This document shows, one piece after another, positions 17,980 through 29,754 of a stretch of 64,000 nt of DNA. The stretch's first letter is position 1; each line of letters starts with the position of its first letter. Source of the DNA: Oceanobacillus iheyensis HTE831 (lineage in GTDB: Bacteria; Bacillota; Bacilli; Bacillales; Amphibacillaceae); contig NC_004193.1 in the NCBI RefSeq assembly GCF_000011245.1, forward strand, positions 3,388,501 to 3,452,500, written 5' to 3'. The notes beneath the pieces are model-generated. The model saw only the letters and a program-made list of their open reading frames with translations. It had not been told where the DNA came from and searched no databases. A program made the position numbers and the translations under genes.

Positions 17980-18456
17980 TTAAAAGAGTATGCCAGGAGG
18001 TAGAAATACGGATAATACCTGTTGAAATACCACATATAATATGAAAACCAAGCCAATCATGAATAAAATAACTAACACAATTTTATTTTTATTGGGTGCT
18101 AATACCGTATATAAACCGATTAAAAATAGAATGGAAGCGATGAAGTATCCAGCATACGGCAGGATAAACACGTATGCGGCAAACAAGCCAAATGTAATGA
18201 TGACTTTTTTATTGCTGCGTATGGCGCTACGTATCGATACTTTTTCTGATTTCGAATCTTTCGTAAACCGATATATGCTTTGCGTGAGTAAGCAAACACT
18301 TAAAAACACTAATACGGCAATAATAATATTTGGAAAGAAATTGGCTTCTGTTTTTCCGAACCCTTGAATAGGAATTTGAGTTGAACCGATATAAGCCAAC
18401 CCACTGAACGCTAACAAGAGAATTGCATTTAATAAATCACGTTTTGCACTGATCAA
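17980..18456 (-). CDS. tctB: Tripartite tricarboxylate transporter small permease TctB
   Basis: A 158-residue protein with four membrane segments (about 9-25, 40-60, 85-110, 120-150), the size and topology of TctB. It has the weakly conserved GFGKTEANFFPNII stretch near 32 that is usual before the second helix. It lies between tctC and tctA with gaps of 14 and 16 bp. Confidence 0.9.
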   Translation of the reverse strand: MISAKRDLLNAILLLAFSGLAYIGSTQIPIQGFGKTEANFFPNIIIAVLVFLSVCLLTQSIYRFTKDSKSEKVSIRSAIRSNKKVIITFGLFAAYVFILPYAGYFIASILFLIGLYTVLAPNKNKIVLVILFMIGLVFILYVVFQQVLSVFLPPGILF

Positions 18457-18470
18457 TGCCTATAAACCTC

Positions 18471-19451
18471 CTACTTATCTAGTAAGCCACTTTTTTCTAA
18501 TGATTCTTCCATTTCTTTTTCATTGTTTTGCAGGAATTCAACATATTCTTCTGTTCCTTTAAAGTTCACATCGGTTCCAATTGCATCTATTCTCTCTTTA
18601 AACGACTCGCTATTAGCCACATTCTTTAGCGCTTCATTTATTTTAGAGACGATTTCTTCTGGTGTATCTTTCGGAACAACAATCCCACGGTTCGCAGCAT
18701 TGACGACATCGATTCCTTGTTCTTGTAATGTCGGTACATCCGGCAAGTCAGGATGTCTCTCTTCTCCTGTATAACCTAATAATTTCATTCGATCATCTTC
18801 CATATAATCCTTACCTGCAGCGATAGAGACACTCCCTAGTTTTACGTCATTGGCTACAACTGCTTTCATTCGATTCGCTGTCCCATCATAACCAACAATA
18901 TTAAATTCGATATCTGACGCGGTTTGAATCAGAGCAGGTTCTAACTGAGATGTCGACCCAATCGATGCGCCATACGTTATTTCGCCAGGATTTTCTTTTG
19001 CATCAGCTACCACTTCTTCCATTGAATCCCACGGGTTGGACGGATTGGTTGCTACGAGTTGATATGTAGACGTCATTAAAGAAACAGGTTCAAAGTCAAA
19101 GTAACCAAAATCTGCTTGTCCGGTTAATTGCGACATCGCTACAGAGTCATGAACAGCGAGCAATGTATAGCCATCATTATTTGCTTGAAGCGCTTGTTGT
19201 GCCCCTACTACTCCACTTCCCCCAGCAACATTTTTTACGACAACTGTTGCATCTAATTCTTTTTCCAACTCTTCTGCAACAATTCGATTAATCGCATCGG
19301 TATCTCCACCGGCATCCCACGGTACGATTAATTGAATATCTTTAGAAGGATAATTCTCCGCCTGTTCTCCACTACTTGTACTCGGGGGACTACATGCTGC
19401 TAATAAAACTAGACAAAATAGAACTAAACCACTCCATAAACGACGTTTCAT
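18471..19451 (-). CDS. tctC: Tripartite tricarboxylate transporter substrate-binding lipoprotein TctC
   Basis: A 326-residue solute-binding protein with a lipoprotein signal (LLAAC at about 17-21) and the TctC-type mature start YPSKDIQLIVPWDAGGDTDAI, followed by VKNVAGGSGVVGAQ and YGASIGSTSQLEP. Family members bind citrate, other di/tricarboxylates, glutamate or aromatic acids; the ligand is not readable here, though a gamma-glutamyl or amide-bearing acid would fit the ywrD neighbour. Ribosome site AAAAGGAGG. First gene of the operon. Confidence 0.95.
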   Translation of the reverse strand: MKRRLWSGLVLFCLVLLAACSPPSTSSGEQAENYPSKDIQLIVPWDAGGDTDAINRIVAEELEKELDATVVVKNVAGGSGVVGAQQALQANNDGYTLLAVHDSVAMSQLTGQADFGYFDFEPVSLMTSTYQLVATNPSNPWDSMEEVVADAKENPGEITYGASIGSTSQLEPALIQTASDIEFNIVGYDGTANRMKAVVANDVKLGSVSIAAGKDYMEDDRMKLLGYTGEERHPDLPDVPTLQEQGIDVVNAANRGIVVPKDTPEEIVSKINEALKNVANSESFKERIDAIGTDVNFKGTEEYVEFLQNNEKEMEESLEKSGLLDK

Positions 19452-19506
19452 GACAATTCCTCCTTTTATTTGTCAGTAATTTCATACTTTTTGTAAATTA
19501 GTTAAT

Positions 19507-19535
19507 ATAATAATAAACAACTATACGGCTGTCAA
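19507..19535 (-). promoter_or_regulatory. Sigma-A promoter of the tct-ywrD-chr operon
   Basis: Minus strand: TTGACA (19535-19530), 17-bp spacer, TATTAT (19512-19507), about 55 bp before the tctC start. The divergent regulator gene at 19712 is the natural candidate to act here; TTGTACAA directly upstream is a possible half of its site. Confidence 0.72.
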
Positions 19536-19711
19536 TAGATTTTTTGTACAATTGTAAAGTTTTGATAAATTTATACTTACTAATGTAATGAATTTAGTAA
19601 ATTTTACTTACTTTATGTTTCGGCGCCAAAGAGATAGCATGTTGTTTTGCTTCATGTTATATTCTGTTAAACTACATTTAGGGTGAAAATTAGGATAGGA
19701 GCCGAAAAACA

Positions 19712-20161
19712 ATGAAACTAGATAACATTGACAAAAAGCTATTAGAAGAGCTTTCAGAAGATGGCCGCTTATCGTATGTCGAGCTGGCAGAAAAGGTTGG
19801 CTTATCTCGTGTTGCGGTAAAGGATCGTATTAAAAATTTAAAAGAAAAAGGTGTCATTGAAAAGTTTACGGTGGTTATCAATTCAGAGAAATTCGGAAAA
19901 CAAGTGTCTGCTTTTTTTGATATAGATGTCGAACCAAAACAATTGCAGGAAGTTGCCCAAAATCTAGCTAATCACCCGCAAGTGGCTAGTATCTATCAAA
20001 TGACTGGACCGAGCACCTTACATACACATGTATTAGTGGAGGATTTTCAGAAATTAGAAGTGTTTATTAATGAAGAATTGTATTCAGTAGAAGGTATTAC
20101 ACGTGTCGAAAGCTCGATAATATTAAAGCGCTTCAAAAGTCGTACTGGATTTAAGTTGTAG
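19712..20161 (+). CDS. Lrp/AsnC-family transcriptional regulator (YwrC-like)
   Basis: A 149-residue regulator. The N-terminal helix-turn-helix is evident (LDNIDKKLLEELSEDGRLSY, then VGLSRVAVKDRIKNLKEKGVI), followed by the alpha/beta RAM ligand domain ending FINEELYSVEGITRVESSIIL. It is divergent from the tct-ywrD-chr operon. In B. subtilis the ywrA-ywrB-ywrC-ywrD cluster also pairs CHR transporters and a GGT-like enzyme with an AsnC-type gene, which supports it as the local regulator. Ribosome site AGGAG about 9 bases upstream. Confidence 0.9.
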   Translation: MKLDNIDKKLLEELSEDGRLSYVELAEKVGLSRVAVKDRIKNLKEKGVIEKFTVVINSEKFGKQVSAFFDIDVEPKQLQEVAQNLANHPQVASIYQMTGPSTLHTHVLVEDFQKLEVFINEELYSVEGITRVESSIILKRFKSRTGFKL

Positions 20162-20243
20162 AGGATGAATGGTTTGAAGTTAAAGAATGGAATACGGGGA
20201 ATTTTACTGTGGTTGAACGGTAGAAAATGTAAGGATTTTTATT

Positions 20244-20759
20244 ATGACTGTATATCAATATGATCGATATATTAATAAGAGAAAAAAGACGGAAATTTAC
20301 ATAGAGAATAACAAACAGGGTGAAGTGACAGGGAAGTATAGAAATATATGGAAAATGCTTCAAGATATAATTTTGAAGAGTGTAAGCTCGATTACTTATG
20401 AGCTAACCGATAGCAATCAAAATCTAGTAGCTGTAACTGATGATGTTACTTCGCTCTTTAGTAAAAAGAAAATACAGGTACACTACTATGATCAAAGTGA
20501 ATGGAATACGATTTTAGTAGAGGAAACAACGTTCATTGATCTAGGTGATGTGGTTACATTTACATATGAGAATGAAAGTTATGTAATTAAAAAAAAGCCG
20601 TTTAAACCAGCTATTCTCCATACAAATAACCTCCCTATTGACGAATGGAAAATTAACTTTAAAAATCGGGAGGTAGTGTTTGATTTAAATACTACCTATC
20701 TTGATAAGGAATTCCTTTTTTTAGGTATTCTTCACGCTTATTACTATGATAAAAACTAA
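20244..20759 (+). CDS. Hypothetical protein, possibly tubby/LURP-one-like
   Basis: A 171-residue soluble, beta-rich protein without signal or membrane segment. Alternating short strands (RKKTEIYIENNKQGEVTGKY, SSITYELTDSNQNLVAVTDD, KKKIQVHYYD, WKINFKNREVVFDLN) recall the tubby C-terminal-like or LURP-one barrel found in other Bacillus proteins, but I cannot confirm this by eye. The ribosome site AAGGA is weak. It lies just after the Lrp gene on the same strand with an 82-bp gap. Confidence 0.55.
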   Translation: MTVYQYDRYINKRKKTEIYIENNKQGEVTGKYRNIWKMLQDIILKSVSSITYELTDSNQNLVAVTDDVTSLFSKKKIQVHYYDQSEWNTILVEETTFIDLGDVVTFTYENESYVIKKKPFKPAILHTNNLPIDEWKINFKNREVVFDLNTTYLDKEFLFLGILHAYYYDKN

Positions 20760-20840
20760 ATTTCAAGTGAATTGCATTATTATTAAGTTCATATAAGAGA
20801 TTGGGATTATAGCAGATTCTTGAGCTCTTTGATGATCATT

Positions 20841-21253
20841 CTATTGACCAATTCTCTAGTGATTCGTCTTACTTTTGGGCAATAGAGCGCTTCTATTGAC
20901 CAATCCTCAAGTGATTCGTCTTACTTTTGGGCAATAGAGCACTTCTATTGACCAATTCTCTAGTGATTCGCCTTACTTTTAGGCAATAGAGCACTTCTAT
21001 TGACCAATTCTCTAGTGATTCGCCTTACTTTTGGGCAATAGAGCTCTTCTATTCACCATTTCTCTAGTGATTCGCCTTACTTTTAGGCAATAGAGCACTT
21101 CTATTGACCAATTCTCTAGTGATTCGCCTTACTTTTAGGCAATAGAGCACTTCTATTGACCAATTCTCTAGTGATTCGCCTTACTTTTGGGCAATAGAGC
21201 TCTTCTATTGACCAATTCTTGAGCAATACGCAAAACTTTTAGGTAATAGAGCA
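20841..21253 (+). repeat. Array 1: eight tandem 52-bp hairpin repeats
   Basis: Units start at 20841, 20893, 20945, 20997, 21049, 21101, 21153 and 21205, exactly 52 bp apart; the last is degenerate. Each begins CTATTGACCAATTCTC, has GTGATTCG in the middle and ends GGCAATAGAGC. The end of one unit and the start of the next form a hairpin, CAATAGA-n5/6-TCTATTG. The array fills the convergent gap between the 20244-20759 gene and panE. No coding potential. Confidence 0.92.
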
Positions 21254-21308
21254 CTTCTTAAAAAAAATAGACAATCTTACTAAAACGCTACACTTGCAGA
21301 TGCAGTCT

Positions 21309-22166
21309 TCACCTTATCTCACTCGCCACCAACAAGCTGTAAACCGTGTCTACATGTGGCGTGTCTAAGTGGTGCTTCTGACTTTTCCGATATAAGAATC
21401 CTTGAATATAATCGATTTCCATTGGGTTACGATTTAACTGATCGTAATACATACTCGTGCCCATATGCGGCGGGTAGCCATCGTAAATATCCATGATGGC
21501 TTGTACGGTAGATTTCTCAAAATGGATCCCTTCCGCATGAGCAATCGTCATTCCCTCTTTAATCAATGATTCACACAGGTTTCTGACCTTTTCATTCGTT
21601 ACAACAATTGCAGTATTCCGGCTCAATGCAGTGACAGAATTAATCCCGAGATTGACGAGCAGCTTAAACCATATATCGTGAAGATAATGGGGGCTAATTT
21701 GGATATCGAGGTCACTTCCTTCAACTAGTTGATGTAGGGCGATTGTGTCTTCATTTTCAGGTAAAATTAATTTCCGATCACGAAAATGCGTTATCGTTTG
21801 GTCCTTTTTTTGTCCGCTGATATACACGACGGCTTGATAGGTATGTGGCATAGTTATCTGTTCGAGTTGCCCATAGCCATTTTGACAAATGATCGTTACT
21901 GTATTTTCATGAGAGAGCTTTTCTACAAATGGAAGCACTGCCGATAGCTGTGTGCCTTTTACTGTGATAAAAATATAATCCAGCGTGGTTTCAAAACGGG
22001 ATAGTTCTTCTACGAGCAGTGTACTTTCCGCCAACTGCCCTTTCCGCTCGATACGTACTTCTCCAGCATTTCTTCCTAATAAATGTACCTGAAGACCATG
22101 TTGCAACAGAGATTCCGCAATTACGGAACCAACTGCCCCTGGTCCGATAACTCCAAACTTTTTCAT
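21309..22166 (-). CDS. panE: 2-dehydropantoate 2-reductase (ketopantoate reductase)
   Basis: A 285-residue NADPH enzyme reducing ketopantoate to pantoate in pantothenate synthesis. The Rossmann motif GPGAVGS is at residues 7-13, the conserved Lys is in ITVKGTQ, and the C-terminal helical domain has KLLVNLGINSVTAL with the catalytic Lys and Asn. ATG 22166 follows AAAGGAG; an in-frame TTG at 22184 overlaps that site and is rejected as start. It is divergent from panB-panC. Confidence 0.9.
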   Translation of the reverse strand: MKKFGVIGPGAVGSVIAESLLQHGLQVHLLGRNAGEVRIERKGQLAESTLLVEELSRFETTLDYIFITVKGTQLSAVLPFVEKLSHENTVTIICQNGYGQLEQITMPHTYQAVVYISGQKKDQTITHFRDRKLILPENEDTIALHQLVEGSDLDIQISPHYLHDIWFKLLVNLGINSVTALSRNTAIVVTNEKVRNLCESLIKEGMTIAHAEGIHFEKSTVQAIMDIYDGYPPHMGTSMYYDQLNRNPMEIDYIQGFLYRKSQKHHLDTPHVDTVYSLLVASEIR

Positions 22167-22196
22167 AGCTAAGCTCCTTTTCAACTATCAAACGCA

Positions 22197-22225
22197 TTGT
22201 TAATCTATACAGATAATTCTATAAT
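22197..22225 (+). promoter_or_regulatory. Sigma-A promoter of panBC
   Basis: TTGTTA (22197-22202), 17-bp spacer, TATAAT (22220-22225), 34 bp before the panB start codon. The sequence lies in the 92-bp divergent gap with panE. Confidence 0.7.
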
Positions 22226-22258
22226 AAGTACAAGAATAAAAATAGTAGGTGACGAAAA

Positions 22259-23919
<1,661 letters not shown>

Positions 23920-23992
23920 AAGTAGTTGTCCAGCTCTTTATCGTAGGCCGATTTCCTAGTTTCTGACTACCTGAGATGTTCGTTACAAGCAT

Positions 23993-24022
23993 AAAAAAAT
24001 AGTGGGTATTCCCCACTATTTT
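23993..24022. terminator. Bidirectional terminator between panC and the long CHR gene
   Basis: AAAATAGTGGG pairs with CCCACTATTTT around a 5-nt loop. On the minus strand it ends in seven Ts, ideal for the CHR transporter gene ending at 24029; on the plus strand it can also end panBC. Confidence 0.82.
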
Positions 24023-24028
24023 CCCTTT

Positions 24029-25231
24029 CTAAATATACGAGATCAATGTTCCTCCAATAGCACCGGTTAGAACAATCACCCACGGTGGAAGTTTCCAATA
24101 AACTAGCATACTGAATAATACCGCTGCAAAAGCAAAATCAACAGGTGACAGAACGGCACTCGTCCATATCGGCTGATAGAAGGCTGCGATTAATATACCT
24201 ACTACAGCAGCATTCACTCCCATTAATGCGCCTTTAATCTTGTGGTTATTTCGTAAGCTATTCCAAAATGGCAACGTACCTAATATTAATAAAAATGCCG
24301 GTAAGAATATTGCGATGGTAGCAAGCAAACCGCCAACCCATCCATTCATAACCGCTCCTAGATAAGCAGCAAATGTAAATAATGGTCCCGGTACAGCCTG
24401 TGCAGCACCATAACCGGCTAAGAAAGCTTCTTCACTTACCCATCCAGTAGGGACAAATTCTCTTTCCAACAGCGGTAGAACAACATGTCCACCACCAAAA
24501 ACAAGCGAGCCTGAGCGATAAAAACTATCAAACATCGCCACCCAGTGAGATGACGTTATCTCTCTTAGAACGGGGAAAAGAACTAACAATCCAAAAAACA
24601 ATGACAAGCATATAAATCCAAACTTTTTCGTTAATATTTTTACGTGTGTATGTGATTCTTCTACATCACTTTTATAATTTTTATACAAAACATAACCAAT
24701 CATTGCTGCGATGAATATAACAACAACTTGTGAATAGACCGTTTGCCATAAAAGTGTGATAACTAAAGCAACTAATGCGATTGTCTTTCGTTTTACATCA
24801 GGCGTTAGCTTTTTAGCCATTCCAATTATTGCATGCGCTACAATCGCAACCGCAACTAATTTTAACCCATGTATCCAGCCCATTTCTGCTACATTAAAGC
24901 TTTGCATCAACAAAGCAAAAATAACGAGCGCAATCACCGATGGTAACGTGAATCCGATAAATGAAACGATGCCGCCTAAAGTACCTGCGCGCATCACACC
25001 TATTCCGATGCCTACCTGACTGCTAGCTGGACCAGGCAAAAATTGTGCTAATGCAACGAGATCAGCATAACTTTTTTCATCCATCCATTTTCTTCTTCTT
25101 ACATACTCTTCGTGAAAATAACCGAGGTGGGCAATTGGCCCTCCAAAAGAGGTTAAACCTAAACGAGTGGAAATAAATAATATCTCCAACAACGCACTTA
25201 ATGAAGATTTTTCATTTTGCTTATAACTCAT
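24029..25231 (-). CDS. chrA: Full-length CHR-family chromate/anion transporter
   Basis: A 400-residue membrane protein made of two homologous halves, each with the CHR motif: GLTSFGGPIAHLGYFHEEYV with ALAQFLPGPASSQVGIGIG, and GSLVFGGGHVVLPLLEREFV with GAAQAVPGPLFTFAAYLGA. This is the long ChrA type associated with chromate efflux. It is 23 bp downstream of a PadR-type regulator, which suggests inducible expression, and is distinct from the split pair at 13476-14584. Ribosome site AAAGGAG. Confidence 0.92.
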   Translation of the reverse strand: MSYKQNEKSSLSALLEILFISTRLGLTSFGGPIAHLGYFHEEYVRRRKWMDEKSYADLVALAQFLPGPASSQVGIGIGVMRAGTLGGIVSFIGFTLPSVIALVIFALLMQSFNVAEMGWIHGLKLVAVAIVAHAIIGMAKKLTPDVKRKTIALVALVITLLWQTVYSQVVVIFIAAMIGYVLYKNYKSDVEESHTHVKILTKKFGFICLSLFFGLLVLFPVLREITSSHWVAMFDSFYRSGSLVFGGGHVVLPLLEREFVPTGWVSEEAFLAGYGAAQAVPGPLFTFAAYLGAVMNGWVGGLLATIAIFLPAFLLILGTLPFWNSLRNNHKIKGALMGVNAAVVGILIAAFYQPIWTSAVLSPVDFAFAAVLFSMLVYWKLPPWVIVLTGAIGGTLISYI

Positions 25232-25254
25232 ATACCATGTACTCCTTTTTGAAG

Positions 25255-25563
25255 TTAATCTTTGATTTCTTTAAAGAGTTCATATGCTTTTTCCCTTGCC
25301 TCTTGTAAAATTTCTACTCCCTTATCGGTTGCTGTGTAATATTTTCTAATCTTCCCTTCAACGTTCTGCTCTTCTTTATGAAGCAGTCCGTCTTTTTCCA
25401 TCGAATGTAAAATGGGATAAAGCGTTCCCGCACTTATACTATATCCATGCTCTTTTAATTCTTCTAACATCCACAACCCAAAAACCGGGTGCTCATTGGC
25501 ATGGTGTAAAATATGAATGTGTATAAACCCTAGAAACAATTTCCGTAATACTCTATCCTCCAA
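25255..25563 (-). CDS. PadR-family transcriptional regulator
   Basis: A 102-residue winged-helix repressor with the PadR pattern HPVFGLWMLEELKEHGYSISAGTLYPILHSMEKDGLL and the basic wing GKIRKYYTATDKG. It starts at TTG 25563 with GGAGG about 8 bases upstream. It precedes and probably controls the CHR transporter in a two-gene operon, a common pairing in Bacillota. Confidence 0.9.
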   Translation of the reverse strand: MEDRVLRKLFLGFIHIHILHHANEHPVFGLWMLEELKEHGYSISAGTLYPILHSMEKDGLLHKEEQNVEGKIRKYYTATDKGVEILQEAREKAYELFKEIKD

Positions 25564-25591
25564 AAATATACCTCCAATAGCGTGAGATTCA

Positions 25592-25608
25592 ATATCGAAG
25601 TTCGTTAT
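25592..25608. promoter_or_regulatory. Candidate PadR operator
   Basis: ATATCGAA-G-TTCGTTAT is a palindrome with one mismatch, 29 bp upstream of the padR start; a further TTATCGAAA overlaps it. The rest of the 383-bp gap to the K+ channel gene (25609-25946) shows no gene, clear riboswitch or repeat. Confidence 0.5.
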
Positions 25609-25946
25609 CGAAACTCAATAATGATAGTAACATATGTACCCTTTTCAAAAAAGTTAATTTACAAAAACTTAACAAACGAAGCAATCTACATAAGTTATAA
25701 GCGTATGAATTAGTTTAAATTATAGTATAAATAAATCCAAATTGTAATTTTAGCCCATTCGCTTTTTTCATTCCACGTAAAATGATGAACCCTTCGTTTG
25801 TTATGAAGTGGAAAACTGATGAGGCTTAGAGGATATTCTAGTGTAGGGCTCTGAAGTCATAGATAACAAAATCTTCACGGAATGACTTGTTTTTTATGTT
25901 ACTATTTTAGTAGGTAAAATGTGATGTGTAGACAAGGGGGCATACG

Positions 25947-26969
25947 ATGATTTTTTTCAGGCATTTATTTGTAAAAGTCATCCGATTAAATAATTGGTTT
26001 CTTTTACTTTCGACGATTGTACTAGTACTGACAAGCAGTTACTTCATCTATTTTTTAGAACCGGATACATTTGCGGATCCTTTTGAGGGTCTCTGGTGGA
26101 CAATGACAACCGTGACAACCGTAGGCTATGGTGATGTGTCTCCAACCACTGTTTCAGGAAAAATATTTGCGATGTTTTTATATATTATTGGAATCGGAAT
26201 CATGACTATTTTTATCGGTAAAGCCGTCGATTTCTTAAGTGTTCGTAAACGATTAAAGGAGGCAGGGAAATTGAATATTACAACAGAAGATCATATTATC
26301 TTAATAAATTGGACAAAAAAAGCGAGTATTACGCTAGAAGAATTACTAAAAACATTCAATGATATATCCATCGTTATTATTGATGAAAAAGTTACCAAAA
26401 CACCAATTTTACATGAACAAGTGGAGTTCGTTCATGGTAACCCAGCGAATACGGATGTATTACTACAAGCGAACTTATTAAAAAGTAAATCGATAATGGT
26501 TTTTGCTTCAGAAGACAGTGTCGCAACATCCCAAGCAGATGGTCAAACGCTGTTAATTGCCACGACTTTAGAAAGTATTGGAAAAGAATACAAAAAAAAT
26601 ATCTATACGATATGCGAGGTTTTAGAATCAAGGCATATCCAAGCATTTCAACATGTTTCCGTCGAAGAATTTATCACTGCCAATGATACGGCAGCGCATT
26701 TAGCAGCACGTTCGATTTTATACAATGGTTCGAGTGAAATTATTAGGCAGCTAACTAGCAATACAGCCTATGATCTGTATTCCATCAGTAAAAAAGACGC
26801 TTGGAAAACCTATGAAGATGCACGTGCCGAATTAGCCGTTCAAGGTGCCATGCTGATATCAAACGGAAATGACCTGTCGATTATTAAACAATTGTCCGCA
26901 CCCATTCCACATGATGCAAAACTGTTTATCATCTGTGATGAAAGTGCTTATGAGAGAATTATTTCTTAA
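25947..26969 (+). CDS. Two-TM potassium channel with RCK domain (YugO-like)
   Basis: A 340-residue channel subunit. Two membrane helices (about 16-36 and 70-92) flank the pore helix and selectivity filter TTVTTVGYGD (filter residues 58-63). The cytoplasmic RCK/TrkA-N domain begins EDHIILINWTKKA near 112; the usual GxGxxG nucleotide motif is not preserved, so ligand binding may differ. YugO of B. subtilis, with the same layout, mediates K+ release in biofilms. Ribosome site AAGGGGG. Stand-alone gene. Confidence 0.92.
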   Translation: MIFFRHLFVKVIRLNNWFLLLSTIVLVLTSSYFIYFLEPDTFADPFEGLWWTMTTVTTVGYGDVSPTTVSGKIFAMFLYIIGIGIMTIFIGKAVDFLSVRKRLKEAGKLNITTEDHIILINWTKKASITLEELLKTFNDISIVIIDEKVTKTPILHEQVEFVHGNPANTDVLLQANLLKSKSIMVFASEDSVATSQADGQTLLIATTLESIGKEYKKNIYTICEVLESRHIQAFQHVSVEEFITANDTAAHLAARSILYNGSSEIIRQLTSNTAYDLYSISKKDAWKTYEDARAELAVQGAMLISNGNDLSIIKQLSAPIPHDAKLFIICDESAYERIIS

Positions 26970-27155
26970 TGGGGATTGGGAATACTTAGAGAGTTTATTT
27001 AAGTACAGAGCAACTAGCAAAGCAGGACGGTTGAAGTGGTTGAGCCGAGTTTTGATGTGGTAAGTGAATGAGTTTGACGGTTCGGATGATGGTATTTTTT
27101 AGTGGGAGATAGATTGGGTTTGCGTTGGATCGGGCTCGGAGGTCTGGGGGGTGTT

Positions 27156-27414
27156 CTATTGACCATCGTTTTACGATTCTCAAGAGCTAGTTTGGTTGAG
27201 AGGGCTGTTCTATTCACCACTTTTTCCGCTTTCTCCAGCTTTTTTGGTTAATAGAGCTGTTCTATTCACCACTTTTCCCGATTTCTCCAGCTTTTTTGGT
27301 TAATAGAACTGCTCTATTGACCACTTTTCCCGATTTCTTCAGCTTTTTTGGTTAATAGAGTACGTCTATTAACCACTTTTCTTGATTCTCTAGCTTGTTT
27401 TGGTTGAGAGACTA
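27156..27414 (+). repeat. Array 2: five tandem 52-bp hairpin repeats
   Basis: Units start at 27156, 27210, 27262, 27314 and 27366 (spacings 54, 52, 52, 52). Typical unit: CTATTCACCACTTTTCCCGA ... CAGCTTTTTTGGTTAATAGA. Junctions form GGTTAATAGA-n5-TCTATTCACC hairpins with one mismatch. It lies between the K+ channel and the lactate dehydrogenase promoter. Confidence 0.9.
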
Positions 27415-27422
27415 TCGCTTGA

Positions 27423-28535
<1,113 letters not shown>

Positions 28536-28626
28536 TATAGAACATGAATGAAGGGGAGCACATCAGCCTGCTTGTACGTTTTTGATTTTTGGTTATGTAT
28601 TGGGGAGACCTTTTTTAGACTACGAT

Positions 28627-28653
28627 GTTTTATTTACCGACTAACTAGGGAAA
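28627..28653 (+). promoter_or_regulatory. Possible sigma-B promoter of the SDR gene
   Basis: GTTTTA (28627-28632), 15-bp spacer, GGGAAA (28648-28653). It resembles a stress promoter and the downstream gene resembles general stress protein 39, but the spacer is at the upper limit and the match is imperfect. Confidence 0.4.
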
Positions 28654-28692
28654 ATAAATTGTACGTACAAAAATAAGAAAGGATGCAATACG

Positions 28693-29580
28693 ATGCCACA
28701 AAATCCAAGAACAAAATATACAAATGAAGATTTCCCAAAGCAATTTCAAGAACAGCCAGGTATTCAAAGAGAAATGACGCCGATTCCTGACTGCGGCGAA
28801 ACAACGTACAAGGGATCGGGACAGTTACAAGGCAGGAAAGCACTCATTACAGGTGGTGACTCTGGTATTGGAAGAGCTGCTGCTATCGCGTATGCTCGTG
28901 AGGGTGCAGATGTTGCGATTAATTACCTTCCTGTGGAAGAATCAGATGCATTGGAAGTAAAAGCACTTATTGAAGAAGCCGGACAAAAAGCCGTTTTACT
29001 TCCCGGAGATTTACGTGATGAACAATTCACTCGTTCATTAATACACGAAGCTATCAATGAACTAGACGGATTAGATACGTTAGTCATGGTTGCTGGTGAA
29101 CAACAAGCTGTAGAAGACATTACGAATCTTTCAACAGAACAATTAGTATCGACCTTCCAGACCAATGTATATTCCATGTATTGGATGGTTCAAGAGGCCA
29201 TCCCACACATGCCGCCGGGAAGCTCTATTATTACGACTTCCTCCGTGGAAGGTTATGACCCTTCACCAATGCTAATGGACTACGCGCCAACAAAAAGCGC
29301 GATTATTGGTTTCACCAAAGGGTTAGCCAAACAATTAAGTTCCAAAGGAATCCGTGTTAATTCTGTCGCACCTGGTCCTTACTGGTCTGCTCTGCAAATA
29401 TCCGGCGGTCAGCCACAAGAAAACATTCCGAAGTTCGGTAAAGAAACACCTGAAACACCTTTAGGCCGAGCCGGACAACCAGCAGAATTAGGCGGTCTAT
29501 ATGTATTTATCGCTTCAGAACACGCAAGTTATGCGACCGGTCATGTATTTAGCGCTACAGGCGGTTTGCGTGCGAACTAA
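28693..29580 (+). CDS. Short-chain dehydrogenase, general-stress type (YdaD/YhdF-like)
   Basis: A 295-residue SDR with a 45-residue N-terminal extension ([16 protein letters not shown] ... [13 protein letters not shown]) typical of the YdaD/YhxC/YhdF group. Cofactor motif GGDSGIGRA near 54-62 and catalytic Tyr-Lys in DYAPTKSA near 196-200. These proteins are general-stress oxidoreductases with unknown substrates. Ribosome site AAAGGA. Confidence 0.92.
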   Translation: MPQNPRTKYTNEDFPKQFQEQPGIQREMTPIPDCGETTYKGSGQLQGRKALITGGDSGIGRAAAIAYAREGADVAINYLPVEESDALEVKALIEEAGQKAVLLPGDLRDEQFTRSLIHEAINELDGLDTLVMVAGEQQAVEDITNLSTEQLVSTFQTNVYSMYWMVQEAIPHMPPGSSIITTSSVEGYDPSPMLMDYAPTKSAIIGFTKGLAKQLSSKGIRVNSVAPGPYWSALQISGGQPQENIPKFGKETPETPLGRAGQPAELGGLYVFIASEHASYATGHVFSATGGLRAN

Positions 29581-29613
29581 GCTTGATAAAACAATCTTAT
29601 TCTCAATATAAAG

Positions 29614-29648
29614 AAGTACATCACTTTCTACAGTGATGTACTTTTTTA
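29614..29648 (+). terminator. Terminator of the SDR gene
   Basis: AAGTACATCACT pairs with AGTGATGTACTT around TTCTAC and runs into TTTTTTATTT, 34 bp after the stop. Confidence 0.9.
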
Positions 29649-29754
29649 TTTAGTGTGTAAATCTATTTAGGTATAAAGTTCGTAAAATATCCACAGTCAA
29701 TGCCATTCTTTAGTGATATAATTTGTGTTGCTTTTACATCTATTATATTAATAA

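Noticed and set aside
20841..21253. Possible CRISPR array
   Set aside because: The whole 52-bp unit is conserved, including the part that would be spacer, no cas genes are near, and the other four arrays behave the same way.
25609..25946. Possible c-di-AMP or other riboswitch before the K+ channel gene
   Set aside because: None of the conserved blocks of the ydaO or other known classes were found.
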